NCBI GenBank assembly: GCA_016188545.1 | Contig: JACPHO010000007.1 | Location: 1-49,291, forward strand | Length of the DNA stretch: 49,291 nucleotides | Direction: 5' to 3' | Source of the DNA: Candidatus Shapirobacteria bacterium | Lineage (GTDB): Bacteria; Patescibacteriota; Microgenomatia; UBA12405 | Shown here: positions 41,993 through 49,291 of the stretch, one piece after another | Layout: each line of letters starts with the position of its first letter | How positions within the stretch are numbered: position 1 is the first letter of the stretch | The notes under the pieces: generated by a model | What the model was told of the DNA's origin: nothing | Seen by the model: only the letters and a program-made list of their open reading frames with translations | Databases searched by the model: none | Made by a program: the position numbers and the translations under genes

Positions 41993-42235
41993 ATGGCTAC
42001 TGCTGCACAAGTCGACGCAATGGAATCATTAAATGGAGTTTTGCCGGTAGATGGACTATGTGATCCACTTGGCAGGATGTTGGAAGAGCATGCCAGTGCA
42101 CCAGTTTCCCGAATTAGACAGCCTATGGCAACTGTTGCCGGTGGGCAGATATTGTGTGCACAATTGGATGGGACTATTTGTAGATTAAAAAGTGCTCGTT
42201 GTGACAGTGGAAATAGAAGACTAACGGCTATCTAG
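41993..42235 (+). CDS. Small hypothetical protein, 80 residues
   Basis: I do not recognise it. It starts MATAAQVDAMESLNGVLPVD and has three Cys and a basic C-terminus (RLKSARCDSGNRRLTAI). It has its own extended -10 promoter and is surrounded by minus-strand genes; the last 15 bases overlap the convergent SpoU gene. The good promoter is the main reason to believe it is expressed. Confidence 0.55.
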   Translation: MATAAQVDAMESLNGVLPVDGLCDPLGRMLEEHASAPVSRIRQPMATVAGGQILCAQLDGTICRLKSARCDSGNRRLTAI

Positions 42236-42751
42236 GATTTGGTAAGAAATTATCGAGGTAGCGACTAAGACATTCAGTGATTTGTTTATCCCAAACATAG
42301 GTATCTCGACTATTTGGTCAGCCATTTTTTGAGCCGACTCCCCTACTCCATTCGACTCACTGCCAGCAACCAGAGCTATGGGAAATTTATATTTTGTTTT
42401 ATTATACGGAACACTGTTTTGGGTTTGTTCGCAAATGACGATATTATAGCCGTCTTGTTTTAATTGCTTAAGACAATCTTCTGTATTCTGAAGTTGCTCC
42501 CAGGGAATCCATTTCCAGGTACCAATACTACTTCGATGTATTTTAAGATTAGGTGGGGTGACGACTGGACCACAGAGATATATTTTTTGAGCGCCGATGG
42601 CGTCAGCTAACCTAAAAAAAGAACCGATGTTGTAGGTGTCGAGAATATTATCGAGAACTAGAACGATTTGGTTTCGCTTGATTAGAGTTTGTTTTTTCCT
42701 TGAGTCCCCTACCCGACTTTTACGCAGTTGGTGAGAGTTGAGCTTTTCCAT
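42221..42751 (-). CDS. SpoU/TrmH-family RNA 2'-O-methyltransferase
   Basis: SPOUT knot motifs are present: 'DNILDTYNIGSFFRLADAIGAQKIYL' (motif 1, NxGxxxR), 'ALVAGSESNGV' (motif 2, G-E/S-E) and 'IPMFGINKSLNVLVATSIISYQIL' (motif 3, SLNVxxA). Length (176) equals the catalytic domain alone. It methylates ribose in tRNA or rRNA with S-adenosylmethionine. Target position unknown. Confidence 0.9.
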   Translation of the reverse strand: MEKLNSHQLRKSRVGDSRKKQTLIKRNQIVLVLDNILDTYNIGSFFRLADAIGAQKIYLCGPVVTPPNLKIHRSSIGTWKWIPWEQLQNTEDCLKQLKQDGYNIVICEQTQNSVPYNKTKYKFPIALVAGSESNGVGESAQKMADQIVEIPMFGINKSLNVLVATSIISYQILDSR

Positions 42752-42781
42752 ACAAGTTGTATTTTATCAGAAAAATGGGGA

Positions 42782-43729
42782 TTAGTTGACACATCCACCA
42801 GCACTGGGGGCGGCACCAGATAATTCGTTCAGGACTGTTTTACACTCTGAGGGAGTTTTATTAAAGGAAATACAGACAGCTTCTTTGATGACATTAGGAG
42901 TGCGGTACTTATCTTGAGTAGCTAATTTTTTGCCAATGAGCATACTCCCTGTTCCATCTTGTGAGTAGGCGCTTTCAGCGGGAAAGTCAACATCGTTGAT
43001 TAGGACTGTGGGTGAGCCTTTGATTTGGTACTTGGTGGTTATTTCAATTTCTTTTTCGATAAGGTTGAAGGCTTCTTTGTTGAAACACTCAGTGATTTTG
43101 TTGGTGTCTAGCCCTGCTTGCTTGCCTTGCTGTTCCCAGCAGGTATCGGCGTTGTCGGCAGTACAATTTTTATTGACAAGACCGACAAAATCCCACCAAG
43201 CTTTTTTGCTGTCTCCACTAAGGTTCCAGGCACAGAGTTCACGGACATTTTGGTTGCCTTCCTGTCGACCATGGAGTGAAGAATAGAGTATACCTGAAGC
43301 TGACTTTATATATGACTTTTCATCAAGACATTTGGTGTATCCTTGGCCGATTGTTTTTTTGCAATCAGTCACTGAAGCAAAATATTTATTCTGAACATAC
43401 TGATCACAAAGTTTTTCGTCACCAGAGCGGCTTTTGCAAAAAGTTTCTAAGTTGTCGATTTTGTCAAAAATATAGTGAGGAACAAAACTAGCATCGTTTC
43501 CCAAAAGATCGTAGACCGGACGAATGACGTCTTCTATCTGGTTTCCGTAGGGACAAAAGCTCATGATAAAAAATTTGAGCTCAGGTTTTTGAGATTTTTG
43601 GGGTGTAAATACAACTGCATTCGAAGGGTTGGTTGTAGTGGTGCTTATGGTACTAAGATAGTATCCGCCAAAAAAAGAAGCGGTGAGAAGTATGATGGAA
43701 AAGAAAACTAATTTTTGATCACCTTTCAT
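42782..43729 (-). CDS. Membrane-anchored GILT/thioredoxin-fold protein
   Basis: An N-terminal membrane segment (about 8-27) is followed by a thioredoxin-fold start 'LKFFIMSFCPYGNQIEDVIRPVYDLL'. 'SSLHGRQEGNQNVRELCAWN' resembles the GILT signature (HGxxExxxNxxExC), and 'YQIKGSPTVLINDVDF' is the cis-Pro loop. The active site is FCPYG with one Cys (C59), not CxxC, so it may act as a thiol-disulfide isomerase rather than an oxidase. Eleven or more further Cys suggest several disulfides. Its stop is near the SpoU gene, and its start overlaps the ferredoxin stop. Confidence 0.75.
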   Translation of the reverse strand: MKGDQKLVFFSIILLTASFFGGYYLSTISTTTTNPSNAVVFTPQKSQKPELKFFIMSFCPYGNQIEDVIRPVYDLLGNDASFVPHYIFDKIDNLETFCKSRSGDEKLCDQYVQNKYFASVTDCKKTIGQGYTKCLDEKSYIKSASGILYSSLHGRQEGNQNVRELCAWNLSGDSKKAWWDFVGLVNKNCTADNADTCWEQQGKQAGLDTNKITECFNKEAFNLIEKEIEITTKYQIKGSPTVLINDVDFPAESAYSQDGTGSMLIGKKLATQDKYRTPNVIKEAVCISFNKTPSECKTVLNELSGAAPSAGGCVN

Positions 43730-43932
43730 TAATCTTCGACGATGCTAATAGCGTTAACAGGGCAGGAACTACAGGCCATTTCTGTCTTTTCATTAACTGG
43801 AGGAGCTGTTGGTTTGACGATGGCTTTGTAGGAAGTGGTTTCCATTTCAAAGGTATCGGGGTCAATTAAGGGACAGGTGTTGCAACCAATACATTTGTCT
43901 GGGTCAACTATGGCTTTTTTGGTGGTGGACAT
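43729..43932 (-). CDS. Small [4Fe-4S] ferredoxin
   Basis: The 67-residue protein has C14, C17 and C20 in 'CIGCNTC' and the fourth ligand C57 in 'CSSCPVNAI', a single-cluster ferredoxin of the Fer4_13 type. It should carry electrons; the coupled GILT-like thiol protein (TAATG overlap) is a possible partner, which is inference. Confidence 0.9.
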   Translation of the reverse strand: MSTTKKAIVDPDKCIGCNTCPLIDPDTFEMETTSYKAIVKPTAPPVNEKTEMACSSCPVNAISIVED

Positions 43933-43940
43933 GAGAATTA

Positions 43941-44447
43941 TTATAACAGATCGATACTGTAGGAGTTGTCTTTTCGGAATTGGCCTGATTTAATGATGGT
44001 GTCTAGGACCATGTATATTCGGTTTTCGGCTTCTTCTCTCGTTAGATTGTGTACATTACCTGGAAAATAGTGAAAAATTTCGTTACGGCCATGTTTCCAG
44101 GCGTCCCAAAGTTGCTCAGCAATCTCCTCACCTGCCTGGTCGAGATCAGACAGTTTTTGGAAGACAGAAAAACGCTTGTAACGAAGGGAAGGGTTGAGGG
44201 TTTTGCCAACTCGAAATCGGTCACTGTCATAACTATATTGGTCAATTATTTTGAGCTGTAAGAAGAAGTCTTTGAGATAACCTTCGTAAGCTTTGGAAAT
44301 TGGGGCTACTAAAAACGAGTAATCACTAATATGGTCAGTCCCTTTCAGACGTTCAAGAACTGCTTCAACGTCGGTGACTAAATTGGCTTGATTTGGTGAG
44401 AGGTATTTTTTCGCCTCGGCAAAAATACTTGATGATAGCTGACTCAT
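43941..44447 (-). CDS. HEPN-domain protein with RNase motif
   Basis: The 168-residue all-helical protein has R121-N-E-I-F-H126, the Rx4-6H catalytic motif of HEPN ribonucleases, in 'DAWKHGRNEIFHYFPGN'. The middle 'DYSFLVAPISKAYEGYLKDFFLQL' resembles the HEPN domain of the RNase LS (RnlA) family. A dedicated antitoxin (minimal nucleotidyltransferase) is not adjacent. It overlaps the following membrane gene by four bases and precedes the ferredoxin gene by eight bases. Confidence 0.75.
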   Translation of the reverse strand: MSQLSSSIFAEAKKYLSPNQANLVTDVEAVLERLKGTDHISDYSFLVAPISKAYEGYLKDFFLQLKIIDQYSYDSDRFRVGKTLNPSLRYKRFSVFQKLSDLDQAGEEIAEQLWDAWKHGRNEIFHYFPGNVHNLTREEAENRIYMVLDTIIKSGQFRKDNSYSIDLL

Positions 44448-45007
44448 GTAGCGGATCGAAGGAGTAGTATAAAAAATATACCAGAGAGGATGGAGAAAAT
44501 GGCTATATATTTATCGAGATAAGCTGTGGGTAGTTGCTTGGACTCTCTGGCAAATAGCCAGTCTTGAAGGTGTTGCTTGCGGTGTTTAAAATCGTAAAAC
44601 TCGTGGGAAAGCAAATGAATGTTTATGGCTAGCAGAAAAGCCTTGGCGAATATATTGTCGGAACTTGTAAAAACAAAGACAGAGATGATGGAGATGACTA
44701 CTTGAAAGAAAAAGTGGTGAAAAATAAGACTTGTGTGTTGGTTCTCGGTGGCATCAATTAACTTGATCACGGAACGAATATCGTATTTGAAAATAGCTAG
44801 ACGAGCTAGCCGACTTTCTTCGACGTTGGGATTAAGGTAAAGCCAGTAAACTATGTGATCGAAGTCAAGAAAGAATGCTCCAAGCCCAAGTCCCAGTATA
44901 AGGAAGATGTATTGATAAATAGGAATTTTAAAGAATACCCAAAAAACAGAAGTCAGTAAAAAGATTACTACTAAAGGCGCCAAAAATCTTTTGCGTTGAG
45001 AAGTCAC
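44444..45007 (-). CDS. Membrane protein with conserved His/Asp residues
   Basis: The 187-residue protein has four or five membrane segments. The sequences 'FFLDFDHIVYWLYLN', 'QHTSLIFHHFFFQVV' and 'INIHLLSHEFYDFKHR' place Asp and His at membrane edges, resembling the YdjM-like metal-dependent hydrolase pattern. Not assigned further. It is the first gene of a group with the HEPN, ferredoxin and GILT-like genes. Confidence 0.6.
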   Translation of the reverse strand: MTSQRKRFLAPLVVIFLLTSVFWVFFKIPIYQYIFLILGLGLGAFFLDFDHIVYWLYLNPNVEESRLARLAIFKYDIRSVIKLIDATENQHTSLIFHHFFFQVVISIISVFVFTSSDNIFAKAFLLAINIHLLSHEFYDFKHRKQHLQDWLFARESKQLPTAYLDKYIAIFSILSGIFFILLLRSAT

Positions 45008-45044
45008 ATATTAATATTAACAGATATATTTCAATCCCTCTAAA

Positions 45045-45064
45045 TCTCCCTTTGACAAGGGAGA
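45045..45064 (-). terminator. Terminator after the exporter operon
   Basis: TCTCCCTT / AAGGGAGA forms a perfect 8-bp stem with a four-base loop, followed on the minus strand by ATTTAG, a weak U-tract, just downstream of the permease gene. Confidence 0.6.
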
Positions 45065-45097
45065 CTTAAGATAAATTGCTTAATAAATTAGTGAAAT

Positions 45098-46321
45098 TTA
45101 CTCGTATCTTAGGGCTTCAATTGGGGATAGCTTGCTAGCCTTGCGGGCAGGGGCAACTCCAAAAATAATTCCGACGGTGGCAGAGACACCAAAAGCGATG
45201 AGAATTGAGCTGAGAGTAACTGAAGCTGGAAAGAATTTGTTGATAGCCAGAGAGCCAAGGAAACCAAAAAGTATACCTATAAAACCTCCAGCACAGGAAA
45301 GGATGACTGCCTCAATTAAAAACTGGACTAATATGGCACGGGGGTAAGCACCGATTGCCTTACGGAGACCAATTTCACGGGTCCTTTCACTGACGGTAAC
45401 TAACATAATGTTCATAATTCCAATTCCACCAACAACTAGTGAAATTGCGGCGATACCAGCCAGACCAGTGGTCAGGGCGCTGATAATAGAATTAATACTA
45501 TCGAGTAACTGACTACTGTCAAAAACAGTAAAAGCGTCTTTGTCATATTTTTTAAGAAGAATTTTTTCAACTTCTTTTTTGACATCAGGAACGTCACTCT
45601 TATCTTGAGTTTTGATAAGAATTCTTTGAAGATGATTGTTGCCGGTTATTCCAAAGACATTATCGAGTGGGGTAAATGTCTGCGAGTCGACGTCTGGTCC
45701 GCCAAACGAACTCCCTTTTTTATCAAGCACCCCAACAACTTTGTAGTTTTTGCTCTTGATAATTACTTTTTTACCTAAAGCTTGGCTTTGGGGAAAAAGA
45801 TCGGCAGCGATGGTATAACCCAGGACAACCACACTATCTTTTTTATCGTACTCTTCTTTGGTAAACCAACGGCCATTACCGGCGGATGGTGTTTCGTTGA
45901 CACCAGTGGCGTACTGTTCAGTGCTACCAATAATGAAGATATCTGGCTTGGTTATTTTGGGTGATCTGACCTCTGCGGTAGTTATAGAAACTGGTATTAC
46001 TGTGTTGGGACGGAGATTACGTTTTAAAAGAGCCACATCACTTAAGTTGAAAGTAGTTGAGACAAACTGGCCACCGCCATTGTTATTGAACCCACCTTTG
46101 TCGTTGAACAGCTTTCCAGGGGCGACAAAAACACTATTGGCACCTAAACTTTCAAATTGGTCACTAATATATTTTTTTAGACCATTGCCAATAGAGGTCA
46201 AGAGAATAACTGAAGTGACGCCGATGATAATTCCAAGGGATGTTAGAACTGTCCGACCTTTGTTTTTGAGGATGGAACGGATGCTGGATTTCAAAAGGTC
46301 TTCAAGGGATGGCTTAAACAT
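45098..46321 (-). CDS. MacB-type ABC transporter permease
   Basis: The protein has a first membrane helix at about 21-43 ('TVLTSLGIIIGVTSVILLTSIGNGLKKYI'), a long periplasmic-side domain, and three C-terminal helices from about 285 ('LAGIAAISLVVGGIGIMNIMLVTVSERTREIGLRKAIGAYPRAI', the FtsX signature). It is 407 residues long and lacks a fused ATPase, so it pairs with the separate ATPase gene two bases upstream. Three minus-strand genes (adaptor, ATPase, permease) form a MacAB-like mechanotransmission exporter; substrate unknown. Confidence 0.92.
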   Translation of the reverse strand: MFKPSLEDLLKSSIRSILKNKGRTVLTSLGIIIGVTSVILLTSIGNGLKKYISDQFESLGANSVFVAPGKLFNDKGGFNNNGGGQFVSTTFNLSDVALLKRNLRPNTVIPVSITTAEVRSPKITKPDIFIIGSTEQYATGVNETPSAGNGRWFTKEEYDKKDSVVVLGYTIAADLFPQSQALGKKVIIKSKNYKVVGVLDKKGSSFGGPDVDSQTFTPLDNVFGITGNNHLQRILIKTQDKSDVPDVKKEVEKILLKKYDKDAFTVFDSSQLLDSINSIISALTTGLAGIAAISLVVGGIGIMNIMLVTVSERTREIGLRKAIGAYPRAILVQFLIEAVILSCAGGFIGILFGFLGSLAINKFFPASVTLSSILIAFGVSATVGIIFGVAPARKASKLSPIEALRYE

Positions 46322-46322
46322 A

Positions 46323-47039
46323 TTATTTGTGAACGGTAATGTGGCCGTCTTTAATAATAATAATTCGGTCGGCTTCTTTGGCGAGATCCAGATCGTGAGT
46401 TACAAAAACGATAGTTCTCCCCTCTTTTTTGTGGAGGTGGTGAAACAGTTCCATAACGTCTTTGCCTGACTTGGAGTCTAAATTCCCAGTGGGTTCATCA
46501 GCCAAAATAATTTTGGGATTATTGACTAACGCTCTAGCTATGGCGACTCTTTGCTGTTGACCGCCGGAGAGCTGGGCGGGAGTGTTTTTTAGCTTATCTT
46601 CTAACCCGACTTTTTGAAGCATGGATAGGCCGATACCATCTCTCTTACTCTTTGGAACATCTGAATAGAGAAGTGGTAGTGTGGCATTTTCTAAAGAAGA
46701 TGTTTTGGCAAGTAAGTTGAACTGTTGAAAAACAAAACCGAGGGTGACGTTGCGGATTTGGGCCATTTGGGTCTCTTTTAGTTTGGAGATATCGTGTCCA
46801 TCCAATAGAACCTGGCCACTAGTAGGGTTATCGAGAAGTCCAATAATGTGCATTAGAGTAGACTTACCAGATCCGGATGGACCAGTAATAGAAATAAATT
46901 CACCCTTATATATTTTTAGATCAACATGATCTAGGGCATTGAAAATAACATTGCCAGAGTTGTAGGTTTTGACAACGTCGCGAAGTTCAAGAACAATTTC
47001 TTTTTGGGAATTATTTTTGGATGATGGCAACTTGGTCAT
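46323..47039 (-). CDS. ABC transporter ATPase (MacB/LolD type)
   Basis: Walker A is GPSGSGKS (53-60), the signature is LSGGQQQRVAIARAL, Walker B is 'IILADEPTGNLDSKSG', and the H-loop is 'FVTHDLDLA'. 'GLLDNPTSGQVLLDGHDI' is typical of the LolD/MacB group. The first ten residues overlap the adaptor gene end by 29 bases. It powers the adjacent permease. Confidence 0.95.
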   Translation of the reverse strand: MTKLPSSKNNSQKEIVLELRDVVKTYNSGNVIFNALDHVDLKIYKGEFISITGPSGSGKSTLMHIIGLLDNPTSGQVLLDGHDISKLKETQMAQIRNVTLGFVFQQFNLLAKTSSLENATLPLLYSDVPKSKRDGIGLSMLQKVGLEDKLKNTPAQLSGGQQQRVAIARALVNNPKIILADEPTGNLDSKSGKDVMELFHHLHKKEGRTIVFVTHDLDLAKEADRIIIIKDGHITVHK

Positions 47040-48063
47040 TGGCTTCTAATCCAGAGCGGATTTCAATGTAATCGTCGTTTTCTATTCCGGTGGTGATGTT
47101 TTGAGCCCGGAGTTCTTTTCCTGACAGGATATAGACATATTTCTGACCATTGTCATCGTAAACCGCACTAGTGGGAACTACCGTGGCATCATTATTTTGA
47201 CTGAGGATAATGTCAGCATCACCATCCATCCCAATCCTGTATTGAGGACTTTGTTCATTGGTGGGGAGTATAAAACGGATTTCATAGACAGTTGAGGTCT
47301 GTCCGGAGATCGGAGTATAGGCAATATAGTTTATCTTTGACTCGAGTTCGTGGTCGGAAAAACTGTCTAGTCGGATAGTGGCACCTTGACCTTCTTTGAC
47401 ACGGATGACAGTTTCTTGGTCGATCTCAGATTTAAAGTAGATATCTTTGGGATTAATGATAGTAAAGGTAGCGGTGGCTGGAGTGATATTGATACCGGCA
47501 ACGGGCTGTTCGATGTTAACCACGACTCCATCGATTGGGCTAATTAAAGTTGCCTCCTGGATAGCCATGTCGGTAATTTCGTAGGTAATGACGGAGTTGT
47601 TAAGTGAGTATTGAGTCCGGTCTAAAATTCTTTGGATGGTATCAGTGACCAAAAATTTTTCTCGAGTGGTTTTGTACTGATCCTGGGTATCATTGAATTG
47701 ACTTAACTCCTCCTGATAATTATTGAATTGGGTGGTTAAGTTTTTTTTGAGTTGGGTTTTGTCGAGACTAGCAATAGCCTGGCCTCGGTGAACCTTATCC
47801 CCCACCTTGACTCCGACCCAAACCAACTTTCCGGAGTTTTGAAAACGTAGATTGACGATCTGGGAAGAGCTGATTGATCCAGCGAGAGTAACCACTTCTC
47901 TAATAGAATCATTTTTGGGTTGGTAGAGGGTGTGTTTTTTGGAGTTGTATTTAATAGTAGTATCTTTGGTGGCATTAATTCTGGGAATAACAATTACAGC
48001 TACTAAAATAAGGAGGCTAAATATAGAAAATAGTTTGGTTTTGGACACGTGCCAATTATACAT
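47011..48063 (-). CDS. HlyD/MacA-type membrane-fusion adaptor
   Basis: The start chosen overlaps the previous stop (TAATG), giving 'MYNWHVSKTKLFSIFSLLILVAVIVIP' as membrane anchor. A barrel-sandwich lipoyl half is 'SISSSQIVNLRFQNSGKLVWVGVKVGDKVHRGQAIASLD', a coiled-coil hairpin follows (about 100-165), then the second half 'ATLISPIDGVVVNIEQPVAG' and beta-barrel domains. It lies upstream of its ATPase and permease. As CPR cells are thought to have one membrane, it probably forms an extracellular-facing extension. Confidence 0.9.
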   Translation of the reverse strand: MYNWHVSKTKLFSIFSLLILVAVIVIPRINATKDTTIKYNSKKHTLYQPKNDSIREVVTLAGSISSSQIVNLRFQNSGKLVWVGVKVGDKVHRGQAIASLDKTQLKKNLTTQFNNYQEELSQFNDTQDQYKTTREKFLVTDTIQRILDRTQYSLNNSVITYEITDMAIQEATLISPIDGVVVNIEQPVAGINITPATATFTIINPKDIYFKSEIDQETVIRVKEGQGATIRLDSFSDHELESKINYIAYTPISGQTSTVYEIRFILPTNEQSPQYRIGMDGDADIILSQNNDATVVPTSAVYDDNGQKYVYILSGKELRAQNITTGIENDDYIEIRSGLEANDQVAIIQK

Positions 48064-48356
48064 TAGAGTTCGGCTTTTTTCAGTTCTTTGAGTTTCCACA
48101 TAAATAGTCTGGCTGGGGAGCGGACTGCCTTAGGAGAGTGATCTTTGACAAAGTAAAGTGCACTTTCGAGAAGTTTGCGGTCAGTTTTTTTGGCCAATCT
48201 TATATAAAGTGACTTGTTTTTCCAATCGTCGAGTTCTTCGGCTAGCTGTAGTCCAAAAGCTTGAAACTCGTTCTTTATATATTTTTTGCGTTGTTTTAGA
48301 GTTTCACTTAGTTTAAACAAAGTGTCGGAAACGGGGGTGGGAGGGGTGGAACGCAT
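48063..48356 (-). CDS. Small helical hypothetical protein before the exporter genes
   Basis: The 97-residue, basic, all-helical protein ('LFKLSETLKQRKKYIKNEF', 'DRKLLESALYFVKDHSPKAVRSPARLFMWKLKEL') has no recognised family. It is read from an overlapping divergent promoter and its stop overlaps the adaptor start, so it is the first gene of the exporter operon. A regulatory or membrane-associated role is possible but not shown. Confidence 0.6.
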   Translation of the reverse strand: MRSTPPTPVSDTLFKLSETLKQRKKYIKNEFQAFGLQLAEELDDWKNKSLYIRLAKKTDRKLLESALYFVKDHSPKAVRSPARLFMWKLKELKKAEL

Positions 48357-48365
48357 AGCCTATTT

Positions 48366-48375
48366 ATTGTACACT
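48366..48375. promoter_or_regulatory. Overlapping divergent -10 boxes
   Basis: The ten bases ATTGTACACT contain TACAAT on the minus strand (48371-48366) and TACACT on the plus strand (48370-48375), two bases shared. ATG codons follow nine and seven bases away on each side, so both mRNAs would be leaderless and only one can be initiated at a time. Confidence 0.6.
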
Positions 48376-48382
48376 GATAGTC

Positions 48383-48910
48383 ATGAGGTTGTTTATTGGT
48401 TTGGTTTTGGTGGCGGTAGTAATGGGGGCGTACCTAGTGATGACCAAAACAAATTTTCAAAATCGGGCAATACTGATTGAACCAGGTAAAGTAATTGACA
48501 ATACTGTTAGTAAATATGAGACTAACTACTTGTATTTTGAATATCCCAAAAAATATAACTTGGTTGATATTCCAGTGAGAGATGGACGAGTCTATACCAG
48601 TGTTAAATTTGAAGGTAATCCAGAAAAAGTTCTGGTGATGGATCTACTGTTTCGAGAATCGACTCAAACATTGAATGAGTTGACTGATATTAAAATGCGT
48701 CGAGCGAATACTTATCAGTACGCCGAAGAGGTAGCCAGAATTGGTGACAACCGAGGGTTTATTTTTAGAACTGCAGACCGCAAAGAGAGGGTGGCATATT
48801 TTATGAAAAAAGGGAGATTGTTGCAGGTAACAATGATCACCAGTGGGTTATTTTCGGAAGATATTGAAGAAGAATTTCAGAATATCTTGCAAAGTGCAGT
48901 GTGGAAATAA
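48383..48910 (+). CDS. Membrane-anchored hypothetical protein, 175 residues
   Basis: An N-terminal hydrophobic anchor (about 3-20) is followed by a soluble alpha/beta domain with 'YLYFEYPKKYNLVDIPVRDGRVYTSVKF' and 'NRGFIFRTADRKERVAYFMKKGRLLQVTMI', loosely like PsbP-type domains. No catalytic motif. It is transcribed divergently from the exporter operon. Confidence 0.6.
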   Translation: MRLFIGLVLVAVVMGAYLVMTKTNFQNRAILIEPGKVIDNTVSKYETNYLYFEYPKKYNLVDIPVRDGRVYTSVKFEGNPEKVLVMDLLFRESTQTLNELTDIKMRRANTYQYAEEVARIGDNRGFIFRTADRKERVAYFMKKGRLLQVTMITSGLFSEDIEEEFQNILQSAVWK

Positions 48911-48936
48911 TAATAGTGGGTTAGAATAGTTACAGA

Positions 48937-49152
48937 ATGAAGTCGAGACTTAAAAGTGTTTTGGTGGGGGCGGGTTTGATGGGACTGGTTGGGGCGTCGG
49001 TAGTCGGATATGGTTGGAATCGAGTAATAAGGGTGAGTGATGGTGATACTTTTGTTTTGGGAAATCGTCAGGAAGTGAGACTGCTGGGGATTGATGCACC
49101 AGAGAGGGATATGTGTGGGGCAAGTGAGGCAAAAGAAGAGTTGGAGAAATAG
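48937..49152 (+). pseudogene. Truncated staphylococcal-nuclease-like (SNase) gene
   Basis: A signal anchor (about 7-24) is followed by 'IRVSDGDTFVLGNRQEVRLLGIDAPERDMCGASEAKEEL', the first third of a thermonuclease domain with the D-G-D-T, R and DAPE active-site positions. The frame then hits TAG at 49150-49152, so the second Arg and most of the OB fold are missing. No continuation is evident in the remaining 139 bases. Probably inactive unless an indel restores it. Confidence 0.75.
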
Positions 49153-49291
49153 GGATAATGGTAAATATCGGGTGCTAAAAAGTGACTATTTAGTGTAAAC
49201 TTCCTTCATTTATTTATCTTACTTATCTATGACTATTAAAAATGTCCTAAATGTAACTCAAATTCAGTAAAGAAAAATGGTAAAGAAAATG
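49153..49291. other. Right edge, no gene recognised
   Basis: AT-rich sequence after the truncated nuclease. I see short frames only and no RNA gene or terminator. Confidence 0.4.

Overview
The window is AT-rich, densely packed bacterial DNA. I infer a member of the Candidate Phyla Radiation (Patescibacteria, probably a Microgenomates-type lineage). The reasons are many short hypothetical proteins, unusually small versions of standard enzymes (a release factor without its N-terminal domain, a 103-residue LspA-like protein, a truncated YbeY), dockerin/cohesin surface proteins, and many genes whose start codon lies 5-10 bases after a -10 box. Lineage is inference from gene content only. UGA is used as an ordinary stop.

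Layout. 1-4992: five consecutive surface-protein genes (cysteine-rich dockerin protein, cohesin plus dockerin, two cohesin-like proteins, one with an LPQTG sorting signal, and an FN3 plus dockerin protein). 5050-8629: rpsU-yqeY-ybeY, then dnaX-ybaB-recR. 9259-9896: a Phd/PIN toxin-antitoxin pair. 9927-11978: a cysteine-rich leader peptide with a terminator/antiterminator, a frameshifted PIG-L deacetylase, and cysS. 11971-16780: hypotheticals, rpsF-ssb-rpsR, a barrel-sandwich-like protein and a CtpA protease. 16814-16935: a possible structured RNA. 16974-18530: HtrA and a hypothetical. 18541-23897 (mostly minus): RF1-like factor, rpmE, an AbrB/PIN pair (plus strand), and a hisS operon preceded by a histidine-rich leader peptide and attenuator. 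23986-25587: a P-loop kinase interrupted at its 3' end by a 1160-bp insertion sequence with a 9-bp target duplication, followed by tRNA-His. 25865-34627: membrane-anchored proteins, an MBL-like protein and dnaB, tRNA-Leu with an embedded GIY-YIG nuclease gene, Lgt-like, DksA/TraR, LspA-like, RluD-type, LytR_C and YebC genes. 34628-35374: a gene-free, repeat-rich region with a dif-like site next to a XerC/D recombinase gene. 36563-48356 (minus): gyrA, a NYN nuclease, gyrB, a SpoU methyltransferase, a GILT-like/ferredoxin/HEPN group and a MacAB-type exporter. The right edge has a truncated staphylococcal-nuclease-like gene.

Strand order is informative: genes are mostly plus to about 36.3 kb and mostly minus after that, so they converge just beyond the dif-like site. 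That is what a replication terminus looks like.

The most interesting signal is a pair of classical ribosome-mediated attenuators, read directly from sequence. A leader peptide MICCTAC lies before cysS, and a 26-codon leader containing HHTH lies before the hisS operon. Each is followed by an intrinsic terminator and a mutually exclusive antiterminator, so charged tRNA-Cys and tRNA-His levels would set expression of their own synthetases. A second theme is three genes (NYN, a dnaB-linked hypothetical and a GIY-YIG nuclease) flanked by short duplications of the neighbouring housekeeping gene or tRNA, which suggests gene insertion with duplication of the target.
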